From NCBI RefSeq assembly GCF_038502225.1, contig NW_027196456.1, forward strand, positions 26,646 through 90,645: a stretch of 64,000 nt of DNA. The letters are read 5' to 3'. Made by a program: the position numbers and the translations under genes. The notes below the pieces were generated by a model. The model did no database searches. It was not told the origin of the DNA and saw only the letters and a list, made by a program, of their open reading frames with translations. This DNA is from Cherax quadricarinatus (lineage: Eukaryota > Arthropoda > Malacostraca > Decapoda > Parastacidae). Every line of letters begins with the position of its first letter. The stretch's first letter is position 1. Shown here piece after piece: positions 37,700 to 48,304 of the stretch.

Positions 37700-40600
37700 C
37701 AAACCTTTGACATTTCCAGTAGACCCAGTAGCTACTGGACCCAGTAGCCACTACGCTCAGTAGCCAGTAGACCCAGTAGCTACTAGACCCAGTAGCTACT
37801 GGACCCAGTAGCTACTGGACCCGGTAGCTACTGGACCCAGTAGCTACTGGACCCAGTAGCTACTGGACCCAGTAGCTGTTGGACCCAGTAGCTACTGGAC
37901 CCAGTAGCTACTGGACGCAGTAGCTACTGGACCCAGTAACTACTGGACCCAGTAGCTACTGGACCCAGTAGCCACTGGACCCAGTAGCCACTGGACACAG
38001 TAGCCACTGGACCCAGTAGCAACTGGACCCAGTAGCCACTGGACCCAGTAGCCACTAGGCTCAGTAGCTACTGGACCCAGTAGCCACTGGACCCAGTAGC
38101 TGTTGGACCCAGTACCTACTGGACCCAGTAGCTACTGGACCCAGTAGCTACTGGACTCAGTAGCTACTGGACCCAGTACCTACTGGACCCAGTACCTACT
38201 GGACCCAGTACCTACTGGACCCAGTAGCTACTGGACCCAGTAGTTACTGGACAAAGTAGTTACTGGACCCAGTAGTTACTGGACCCAGAAGCCACTGGAC
38301 CCAGTAGCCACTGGACCCAGTAGCCACTAGGCTCAGTAGCCAGTAGACCCAGTAGCTACTGGACCCAGTAGCTACTGGACCCAGTAGCTGTTGGACCCAG
38401 TAGCTACTGGACCCAGTAGCTGTTGGACCCAGTAGCTGTTGGACCCAGTAGCTACTAGACCCAGTAGCTGTTGGACCCAGTAGCTACTGGACCCAGTAGC
38501 TACTGGACCCAGTAGCTGTTGAACCCAGTAGCTACTGGACCCAGTAGCTACTGGACGCAGTAGCTACTGGACCCAGTAACTACTGGACCCAGTAGCTACT
38601 GGACCCAGTAGCCACTGGACCCAGTAGCCACTGGACCCAGTAGCCACTGGACCCAGTAGCCACTGGACCCAGTAGCCACTGGACCCAGTAGCCACGGGAC
38701 CCAGTAGCCACTGGACCCAGTAGCTACTGGACCCAGTAGCTACTGGACCCAGTAGCTACTGGACCCAGTAGCCACTGGACCCAGTAGCTACTGGACCCAG
38801 TAGCCACTGGACCCAGTAGCCACTAGGCTCAGTAGCTACTGGACCCAGTAGCCACTGGACCCAGTAGCTGTTGGACCCAGTACCTACTGGACCCAGTAGC
38901 TACTGGACCCAGTAGCTACTGGACTCAGTAGCTACTGGACCCAGTACCTACTGGACCCAGTACCTACTGGACAGAGTACCTACTGGACCCAGTAGCTACT
39001 GGACCCAGTAGTTACTGGACAAAGTAGTTACTGGACCCAGTAGTTACTGGACCCAGAAGCCACTGGACCCAGTAGCCACTAGGCTCAGTAGCCAGTAGAC
39101 CCAGTAGCTACTGGACCCAGTAGCTACTGGACCCAGTAGCTACTGGACCCAGTAGCTGTTGGACCCAGTAGCTACTGGACCCAGTAGCTACTGGACCCAG
39201 TAGCCACTGGACCCGGTAGCCACTGCACCCAGTAGCCACTAGGCTCAGTAGCTACTGGACCCAGTAGCTACTGGACCCAGTAGCTACTGGACCCAGTAGC
39301 TACTGGACCCAGTAGCTACTGGACCCAGTAGTTACTGGACCCAGTAGCCACTGGACCCAGTAGCCACTCGACCCAGTAGCCACTGGACCCAGTAGCCACT
39401 GGACCCAGTAGCCACTGGACCTAGTAGCCTCTAGGCTCAGTAGCCAGTAGACCCAGTAGCTACTGGACCCAGTAGCTACTGGACCCATAGCTACTGGACC
39501 CAGTAGCTACTGGACCCAGTAGCTGTTGGACCCAGTAGCTACTGGACCCAGTAGCTACTGGACCCAGTAGCTACTGGACCCAGTAGCCACTAGGCTCAGT
39601 AGCTACTGGACCCAGTAGCTGTTTGACCCAGTAGCTAGTGGACCCAGTAGCTAGTGGACCCAGTAGCTACTGGATCCAGTAGCCACTGGACCCAGTAGCC
39701 ACTGGACCCAGTAGCCACTAGGCTCAGTAGCTACTGGACCCAGTAGCTGTTGGACACAGTAGCTAGTGGACCCAGTAGCTAGTGGACCCAGTAGCTACTG
39801 GATCCAGTAGCCACTGGACCCAGTAGCTACTGGACCCAGTAGTTACTGGACCCAGTAGCCACTGGACCCAGTAGCCACTGGACCCAGTAGCCACTGGACC
39901 CAGTAGCCACTAGGCTCAGTAGCTACTGGACCCAGTAGCTACTGGACCCAGTAGCTGTTGGACCCAGTAGATAGTGGACCCAGTAGCTAGTGGACCCAGT
40001 AGCTACTGGATCCAGTAGCTACTGGACCCAGTAGCTACTTGACCCAGTAGCTACTGGACCCAGTAGCTACTGGACCCAGTAGCTACTGGACCCAGTAGTT
40101 ACTGGACCCAGTAGCCACTGGACCCAGTAGCCACTGGACACAGTAGCCACTGGACCCAGTAGCCACTGGACCCAGTAGCCACTGGACCCAGTAGCCTCTA
40201 GGCTCAATAGCCAGTAGACCCAGTAGCTACTGGAACCAGTAGCTACTGGACCCATAGCTACTGGACCCAGTAGCTACTGGACCCAGTAGCCACTAGGCTC
40301 AGTAGCTACTGGACCCAGTAGCTACTGGACCCAGTAGCTGTTGGACCCAGTAGCTAGTGGACCCAGTAGCTAGTGGACCCAGTAGCTACTGGATCCAGTA
40401 GCCACTGGACCCAGTAGCCACTGGACCCAGTAGCCACTAGGCTCAGTAGCTACTGGACCCAGTAGCTACTGGACCCAGTAGCTGTTGGACCCAGTAGCTA
40501 GTGGACCCAGTAGCTACTGGATCCAGTAGCCACTGGACCCAGTAGCCACTGGACCCAGTAGCCACTAGGCTCAGTAGCTACTGGACCCAGTAGCTGTTGG

Positions 40601-41306
40601 ACCCAGTAGCTACTGGACCCAGTAGCTAGTGGACCCAGTAGCTACTGGATCCAGTAGCCACTGGACCCAGTAGCTACTGGACCCAGTAGCTACTGGACCC
40701 AGTAGCCACTGGACCCAGTAGCCACTAGGCTCAGTAGCTACTGGACCCAGTAGCTACTGGACCCAGTAGCTGTTGGACCCAGTAGATAGTGGACCCAGTA
40801 GCTAGGGGACCCAGTAGCTAGTGGACCCAGTAGCTACTGGATCCAGTAGCTACTGGACTCAGTAGCTACTAGACCCAGTAGCCACTGGACCCAGTAGCCA
40901 CTGGACCCAGTAGCTACTGGACCCTGTAGCCACTGGACCCAGTAGCCACTAGGCTCAGTAGCCACTATGCTCAGCAGCTACTGGACCCAGTAGCTACTGG
41001 ACCCAGTAGCTGTTGGACCCAGTAGCTAGTGGACCCAGTAGCTAGTGGACCCAGTAGCTACTGGATCCAGTAGCTACTGGACTCAGTAGCTACTAGACCC
41101 AGTAGCCACTGGACCCAGTAGCCACTGGACCCAGTAGCTACTGGACCCAGTAGCCACTGGACCCAGTAGCCACTAGGCTCAATAGCTACTGGACCCAGTA
41201 GCTGTTGGACCCAGTAGCTACTGGACCCAGTAGCTGTTGGACCCAGTAGCTACTGGACCCAGTAGCTGTTGGACCCAGTAGCTACTGGATCCAGTACCTA
41301 CTGGAC
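37700..41306. repeat. 16-bp minisatellite with higher-order structure
   Basis: About 225 units of CTGGACCCAGTAGCTA and variants (GCCACT, GCTGTT, GCTAGT, 'aggctcag'). Variant order repeats: 38040-38345 resembles 38815-39100, and from about 39590 a shorter block starting at 'ccactaggctcagtagctac' recurs. Frames through it are repeat artefacts. Confidence 0.97.
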
Positions 41307-41424
41307 CCCCCCTCACAGTGCCTTCCTAAAGGTACCTACCTGAACCGTTAGTACCACTGAGCTCACCCTCTCGACCTACTGATTTACTCGACCCACTAAT
41401 TCACTCATCATCCTGATTCACTCA
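41307..41424. other. Unique spacer between two arrays
   Basis: 'gtgccttcctaaaggtacc' to 'cactgattcactcaacac', grading into the 17-bp array. The gradient ('ctgatttactcgacc', 'ctgattcactcagcac') suggests the array grew from this sequence. Confidence 0.6.
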
Positions 41425-43736
41425 GCACACTGATTCACTCAACACATTGGTTCACACAACACACTGGTTCACTCAACACACTGGTTCACACAACACACTG
41501 GTTCACACAACACACTGGTTCACACAACACACTGGTTCACACAACACACTGGTTCACACAACACACTGGTTCACTCAACACACTGGTTCACACACACTGG
41601 TTCACACAACACACTGGTTCACTCAACACACTGGTTCACACAACACACTGGTTCACACAACACACTGGTTCACATAACACACTGGTTCACTCAACACACT
41701 GGTTCACACAACACACTGGTTCACACAACACACTGGTTCACACAACACACTGGTTCACACAACACACTGGTTCACACAACACACTGGTTCACACAACACA
41801 CTGGTTCACACAAAACACTGATTCACACAACACACTGGTTCACAGAACACACTGGTTCACTCAACACACTGGTTCACACAACACACTGGTTCACTCAACA
41901 CACTGGTTCACTCAACACACTGGTTCACACAACACACTGGTCCACACAACACACTGGTTCACTCAACACACTGGTTCACTCAACACACTGGTTCACACAA
42001 CACACTGGTTCACACAACACACTGGTTCACTCAACACACTGGTTCACTCAACACACTGGTTCACTCAACACACTGGTTCACACAACACACTGGTTCACAC
42101 AACACACTGGTTCACACAACACACTGGTTCACACAACACACTGGTTCACTCAACACACTGGTTCACACAACACACTGGTTCACTCAACACACTGGTTCAC
42201 ACAACACACTGGTTCACACAACACACTGGTTCACACAACACACTGGTTCACTCAACACACTGGTTCACACAACACACTGGTTCACTCAACACACTGGTTC
42301 ACTCAACACACTGGTTCACACAACACACTGGTTCACACAACACACTGGTTCACACAACACACTGGTTCACTCAACACACTGGTTCACACAACACACTGGT
42401 TCACACAACACACTGGTTCACTCAACACACTGGTTCACTCAACACACTGATTCACACAACACACTGGTTCACACAACACACTAGTTCACACAACACACTG
42501 GTTCACACAACACACTGGTTCACACAACACACTGGTTCACTCAACACACTGGTTCACACAAGACACTGATTCACACAACACACTGGTTCACACAAGACAC
42601 TGATTCACACAACACACTGGTTCACACAAGACACTGATTCACACAACACACTGGTTCACTCAACACACTGATTCACACAACACACTGGTTCACAGAACAC
42701 ACTGGTTCACTCAACACACTGGTTCACACAACACACTGGTTCACACAACACACTGGTTCACACAACACACTGGTTCACACAACACACTGGTTCACACAAC
42801 ACACTGGTTCACACAACACACTTGTTCACACAACACACTGGTTCACTCAACACACTGGTTCACTCAACACACTGGTTCACTCAACACACTGGTTCACTCA
42901 ACACACTGGTTCACTCAACACACTGGTTCACTCAACACACTGGTTCACTCAACACACTGGTTCACTCAACACACTGGTTCACACAACACACTGGTTCACT
43001 CAACACACTGGTTCACTCAACACACTGGTTCACACAACACACTGGTTCACTCAACACACTGGTTCACACAACACACTGGTTCACTCAATACACTGGTTCA
43101 CACAACACACTGGTTCACTCAATACACTGGTTCACTCAACACACTGGTTCACTCAACACACTGGTTCACTCAACACACTGGTTCACACAACACACTGGTT
43201 CACTCAACACACTGGTTCACACAACACACTGGTTCACTCAACACACTGGTTCACTCAACACACTGGTTCACTCAACACACTGGTTCACTCAACACACTGG
43301 TTCACACAACACACCGGTTCACACAACACACTGGTTCACACAACACACTGGTTCACACAACACACTGGTTCACTCAACACACTGGTTCACACAACACACT
43401 GGTTCACACAACACACTGGTTCACACAACACACTGTTTCACACAACACACTGGTTCACGCAACACACTGGTTCACTCAACACACTGGTTCACACAACACA
43501 CTGGTTCACACAACACACTGGTTCACTAAACACACTGGTTCACTAAACACACTGGTTCACTCAACACACTGGTTCACTCAACACACTGGTTCACACAACA
43601 AACCCCTTCACTCAACACACTGGTTCACACAACACACTGGTTCACACAACACACTGGTTCACTCAATACACTGGTTCACACAACACACTGGTTCACACAA
43701 CACACTGGTTCACACAACACACTGGTTCACATCCAC
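41425..43736. repeat. 17-bp minisatellite, ~136 units
   Basis: Units GGTTCACACAACACACT and GGTTCACTCAACACACT alternate irregularly, with rare point variants. The + frames (76 and 235 codons of HTTHWFTQ-type repeats) come from the 51-bp period of three units and are not genes. Confidence 0.97.
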
Positions 43737-43844
43737 TTCAAATATATATATAATGCTTAATTTCTATTATATTAGTCTGACGATGGGCTTTAATGTGCCA
43801 GAAATGTTCTGCGATTTTACAAAAATCTATGAATCATGTGAAAA

Positions 43845-43901
<57 letters not shown>

Positions 43902-43902
43902 G
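43845..43902. repeat. (ATT)n microsatellite
   Basis: About 55 bp of ATT repeats. Confidence 0.95.
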
Positions 43903-44009
43903 TCTTGACAATATTCGCTATTGCCGTACTAATGTCTCACAGCTCCGGCTGACACATTTCAGCACGAAATATAATAGGGGAAAAAAAGCTAGCTTTTGTT
44001 CCCACAATG

Positions 44010-44345
44010 TAACTATGAGAGAGAGAGAGAGCACAGCTACTGTATAATTTTAATAACTTTAAACAAAAAAAATCTTCATTCTTACCGAGAATGAATTTTT
44101 CCACCTCTTCTTTCTGTGTTTCCTTAACAAAAATACAACAGAAAGTAAAACAACATAGGTAACTCAGAGCTACATCTCGAATACTTCGAGAGCGGTTGGC
44201 CGCGTGCCCAGAAGAGAGAGAGAGAGAGAGAGAATTGCAACAGCACACTGCTACTGTATATAATTTTAATAACTTTAAACAAAAAAAATCTTCATTCTTA
44301 CCGAGAATGATTTTTTCCACCTCTTTTTTCTGTGTTTCCTTAGTT
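44010..44345. repeat. ~125-bp direct duplication with (GA)n
   Basis: 44010-44132 and 44212-44342 both read (GA)n, 'actgtat', 'aattttaataactttaaac', 'aatcttcattcttaccgaga' and 'tctgtgtttccttag/a'. They are separated by ~80 bp with 'gagagcggttggccgcgtg'. Confidence 0.88.
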
Positions 44346-44370
44346 TTCTTCTGCCCAACTTACCTCAATG

Positions 44371-44371
<1 letters not shown>

Positions 44372-44451
<80 letters not shown>
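44372..44451. repeat. (TA)n microsatellite
   Basis: About 80 bp of pure TA. Confidence 0.97.
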
Positions 44452-44452
<1 letters not shown>

Positions 44453-44940
44453 TTATCCCTCCATCACCTTCCAAATTTTCTTGTTCGTTATTCTTTTTAT
44501 CTTTTGGAATAAATTGTTCTAATCCCTCATTGTTTTTATTCACTTCTATATACTTTTTTTCCTTTTTCGCCTAAGTTTTCCTCTATAATCACAGCGCATG
44601 AATTTCTAATAACCTTCGGTCTGTGCTAGACCATTATCAGGTCACGAATTTCAGCCATAATATTGAAGCTTAGTTGTTTATATTTAAGATGTCCTCCCAT
44701 AAACTTGTCTGTGTTTTCACTCTTCTTTTAGATTCTCGCAATTTTTTCCCTGCTCAGTAATGCGGGTACAAATTATCTGCGACATTATGCAAGGTTGCAC
44801 CATATACTACTTTCTTTTCACTAGTCAGATTTAACTTGAAGTTAATATAGATTCAATATCAACTGCAACTTCGATTTCCATCCTTGAAGAAAGTCTGTAG
44901 AGATTCTTGCGCTGGAGCGTCACCACCACAAACACAACAG
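44452..44940. other. AT-rich non-coding sequence
   Basis: Nothing recognisable; no frame of interest. Confidence 0.4.
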
Positions 44941-44942
44941 CA

Positions 44943-45004
<62 letters not shown>

Positions 45005-45145
45005 CTATTTCTACAAGTACATGTACAGCGTATGCAGACCATAGCTGACATCACTGACGTATTATATAGAAAGATCCTTGTTATCCAGAGCATTTCTGGG
45101 AATTGGTTAATTTTCTCCCCAGGATGCGACACACACCAGCCGACT
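44941..45145 (-). mobile_element. SINE with (ATT)n tail, 5'-truncated
   Basis: On the + strand: (AAT)n, 'ctatttctacaagtacatg', 'catagctgacatcactgacg', 'ccccaggatgcgacacacac'. Same family as 19631-19795 and 56866-57065. Confidence 0.8.
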
Positions 45146-45189
45146 ATTACAATTACGTCTATAATTGTTCTTCCTTTTTAAAAAATATG

Positions 45190-45262
45190 ATTAGTATATA
45201 TGTGCATAGGGAAGCGGTAAGCTCGTAGGGGTCGCGTAGTGCCTGGTGGGGTGGGGTGAGGA
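45190..45262 (-). mobile_element. Fragment of the 162-bp SINE-like retroposon
   Basis: 'catagggaagcggtaagctc', 'gtaggggtcgcgtagtgcct' and 'ggtggggtgg'; diverged. Confidence 0.55.
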
Positions 45263-45640
45263 GCAGTGAAGCGATTGACAAGGGAAAACAATATTACTAA
45301 CAAGAGAAAGCTGCCGTGTTGACTGGTGTTTGAAGCACGGCCAGTCGTTGATCACTTTCTCCCGTCTAGCCTTCAGCACTTTTCCAGGAAGGAGAGTCCT
45401 TGGTCGTCCATATCTTGCAGCGCGGGACGACATAACCTTGAGAGTCCACGACACCTGGTCAGGATCCAACTTGATAAAGATTTGTCCACCCTCCCCCTAC
45501 TTAACTCTCCGTCTAATACAAATGACCCGAACAATGACCACTTCACGATTCGGAAACTAACATTAAAACATCTTGTCGACCTACATTAGCCGAGTCTGAT
45601 AATATACATATTTACTTGTTATAACATCTCCATTCCACAG
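45263..45640. other. Unassigned non-coding sequence
   Basis: The frames at 45326-45589 have no recognisable domain. Confidence 0.35.
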
Positions 45641-45649
45641 CACTTGTTC

Positions 45650-45990
45650 AATCAAGTTGGCTAAGAAAGTATTTTACTCCTATAGTGGAAAATTGCACTG
45701 GTTCCTCTCTTGCGGAAAGATTAAAATCTAATGATTTTGACTTCTTGAAGAATGTTGACACAAAGAAAACATAAGTCCCCAGGTTACGATTAACTTTTTT
45801 TCCAAGGGTTTTTGCGGACTGCAGGATGGAACTAAGTGAATTACTAACATTTTTTAATATATCACTGCTGTCAGGTGTTGTGCCGGAGACGTGGAAGATA
45901 TCTAATGTAATTCTTATCTTGCAGGTTGCCTGCAATACGGTACACGAAATAAAGTCATTCAGAAAAGCAGTATACACATCTCTGGCATGA
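45650..45990 (+). pseudogene. LINE reverse transcriptase fragment
   Basis: On the + strand, with stops and frame breaks, 'KSPGYD' (near 45770), then 'FLRTAG' and 'LLSGVVPETWKISNVIL' (near 45866-45915). This is the 'SPGPDGIP..LK........LF..S...G..P..WK...V' region of LINE RTs. It is a short, dead fragment of a family not otherwise seen in this window. Confidence 0.6.
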
Positions 45991-46689
45991 CTCCTCCAGA
46001 TCTTATCACACTAATAACAGTATACTAGAAGCCGAGAGATTGACAAAGACAACTGGTCATCCGATACTTTTATTTTGAGGTCTGCAAGTGTATCGTGCGA
46101 GTTTCAAGCTTACTCTGGGTTCACCCGGATCTTCGCACTCTGGGTGAATTCATCCATCGCCTTAAAACTAACATTTTGTCAAAAGCAGTGTTGGTGCTGA
46201 TGAGTAAGTCATGTACAACACTTAGATAGCTTTATCGTTTCAATGTATCTCCTGAATAGCTGACTTCTTCGGTCGAACATAGGCGACTATAATACTGAAG
46301 ACATTAGAAGTAGATACTAGAGTGGCAACGTTTAGATAATAAATATACCTCAGTGTTGCACATGTGTCATAGTTATAAGTTTGTCGGTTCTGTTTACCAT
46401 TTACATTACGCTGATGCTCTAGGGGTTCTAACGAAAAGGGATTCATTTTCTGGCCTACACATGGAGAGCTGTCCTGCATAAGGAACCTCCAGGACCTAGA
46501 TCCAGTAAAATTTGCGATGACAGAAGAACGAGCATAAGACTGTGGTGTCCCTTTACCTCAGAGTTAGTTTAATATCTTTTATTATGCATCTCATACCCAT
46601 CCTGTGGGCGGTAGTCAAAAAATTACATAGGCAAATATTAGGTCCATGGACTGGGCCGCAAAGTTTTGATAACTGAGAATGTTCCGGAA
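45991..46689. other. Non-coding sequence with a cassette-like remnant
   Basis: At 46316-46385 'tagagtggcaacgtttagat' is followed by 'aataaatatacctcag' and 'tgttgcacatgtgtcat', the layout downstream of cassette B/C. The remainder is unassigned. Confidence 0.4.
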
Positions 46690-46900
46690 TACCAGATTCT
46701 TGAAGACTACGGTGCTCTTCACTAACTCCAAGACTGAGCGATTGATTACCTCATCTTTTGTATATATTTCTGTCTTCCAATTATGTCACTGAATTTGTAT
46801 TTATAAAGCCACTGGATGGTGAAACGTCTACAATAAAGATACCTAGATGTTGCACACCTGTCTAATTCTTCATCTTGTCGGTATTGTATATTATACATAC
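46690..46900 (+). repeat. Cassette B with its upstream arm
   Basis: 'ccagattcttgaagactacg', 'gtgctcttcactaactcca', 'gattacctcatcttttgtat', then 'ttataaagccactggatggt', 'gaaacgtctacaataaagat' and 'ctagatgttgcac'. It equals the right arm of the palindrome at 11590-11925. Confidence 0.7.
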
Positions 46901-46914
46901 ATCACGCAAAGGTC

Positions 46915-47139
46915 TTGAAATGGCTCCACTGCGGCTGTAGCAGCAGTGAAAAGTTCCGCTTTTGTCTTAGATTTGGATGTGCAGCTGATCATCTCCCTTG
47001 TTTTGTACTTTGCAAATGTGTTGGATCTGACGGATGTTTAGACTACATGACAAAGGACACTCCTGAAGATGCCACAGAGGAAGAAGGTCATGATAATGAT
47101 GACACGGATGATGACACTGCAGTGAATTCAGTTCATTAG
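46915..47139 (+). CDS. Small cysteine-rich ORF with acidic tail, unknown
   Basis: 74 codons. Residues 6-41 hold nine cysteines in the pattern CxC-x8-C-x4-C-x6-C-x3-CxC-x5-C (LPCFVLCKCVG near 27-37), followed by a strongly acidic stretch (EEEGHDNDDTDDDT). The cysteine spacing looks like a metal-binding or disulfide module and not random. The frame may be a 3' exon of a larger protein, since 'caaagg/tcttgaaatggctc' upstream is open in part. Tail and module together resemble ends of proteins from repeated elements, but I do not recognise the family. Confidence 0.35.
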   Translation: MKWLHCGCSSSEKFRFCLRFGCAADHLPCFVLCKCVGSDGCLDYMTKDTPEDATEEEGHDNDDTDDDTAVNSVH

Positions 47140-47814
47140 CATCCCAGTCGTCAGTTTAGTGTTGGGGTGGGGGGGGGGATAAGATGTAATGTCATGGTGT
47201 CAGTAGAAAGCCTAAAGCTTGAAGTTTCACCTTCGTTTTCTTCTCATGACATAGTTGGTCGTCTGCAGAGCCGAAAGCAAACCGGAGAAATATAACTGTC
47301 ATGGTGTTTCTCCCCGTGCGCGTCGTGTTCACACTGTGTACCCTGACGTTCATTCATAATGTTTATATCGGTAAGCTGAGGTGGGGAGAGTAAATCTTGG
47401 CTATTACATCAAATATTTACGAAGTCATTACATGATTATAGCGTTAAAATTTTAGTTGTGAGTTTATTATCTGTACAATCATAGGCAGCAGTTATTAGAC
47501 AAGAATGATCAATAGTGGCCTGTTGATAATCGACTGTCACAAACATTGTCCTGTTAACAAATAACAATGATTGTTGATCATGGCGTTATCTATGCGAATG
47601 GCATCTGTAGATACATAATCAAATGCTAAGTTAATGTTCTCTGAATCTGACTCAAAGTCAGTGCATGATTTACGAAACTGAATATTACATAATTCACATT
47701 CCTTTCCCTGACAAACGTAAGACGCTGGGAAGACAGAGTTTCAGTGATCATAATCACAGCCTTGTCTCCCCCCCCTTTCTCTCCTATACATACTGGCTCC
47801 CTCACTTTCGTGTG
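47140..47814. other. Non-coding sequence
   Basis: G10 run near 47170. No gene or repeat recognised. Confidence 0.35.
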
Positions 47815-47905
47815 TCACTGTGACTTGTAAATGGTCCAAATTCGACCGAAACGTCAATAACCTCCTCTCTCCTATGTGCGGGTTGTGTACGTATAACCTT
47901 AAGAT
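47815..47905 (+). repeat. Cassette A, single copy
   Basis: 'gtgacttgtaaatggtccaa', 'attcgaccgaaacgtcaat' and 'cctatgtgcgggttgtgtac'. The stem is degenerate here (GGTCC-AAATTC-GACC). Confidence 0.6.
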
Positions 47906-48129
47906 AAAAGGAGCAGCTATCTTGAATATCCGACTTACACTGAGTCATCCTACCAGCATCACTGTCAACAGGAAAGTTACGAATGCTGCTTCCTTCACCT
48001 ACAAATATTTTGTGACCAAACTGATTTCATGTTAATCTATATTTTTTTTTTTTATTTTGAATTCATGGATGACTGACAACCACCTTGACATTTATATTGA
48101 ATTTCCCCAACTTCCTCAAGGATGACAGT

Positions 48130-48185
48130 GGTAACATAAGAAAGAAGGAGCACTGCGGCAGGCCTACTGGCCCATGCTAGACAAA
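48130..48185 (-). mobile_element. CR1-type LINE 3' end (LINE D family)
   Basis: 'aacataagaaagaaggagca', 'ctgcggcaggcctactggcc', 'catgctag' is the reverse complement of the LINE D 3' end. It lies 120 bp upstream of a 32-bp array with closely similar words. Confidence 0.75.
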
Positions 48186-48304
48186 ATCAGGAAAAAAGAG
48201 TAACAATAAAAGTCACAATCTAACGTAATGTGACCTTTTTAACAGTGACCTTTATTTCCCTTTTAGTCAAAATTGTGACTTATTTTCTGTGACTTTTTTT
48301 CCCG

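Noticed and set aside
37187..37751. Overlapping minus-strand ORFs of 139-171 codons
   Set aside because: Low-complexity Ser/Pro/Leu/Phe sequence from a polypurine tract.
42822..43529. 235-codon + strand ORF (HTTHWFTQ-type repeats)
   Set aside because: Pure 17-bp minisatellite with a 51-bp coding period; no start context, no unique sequence.
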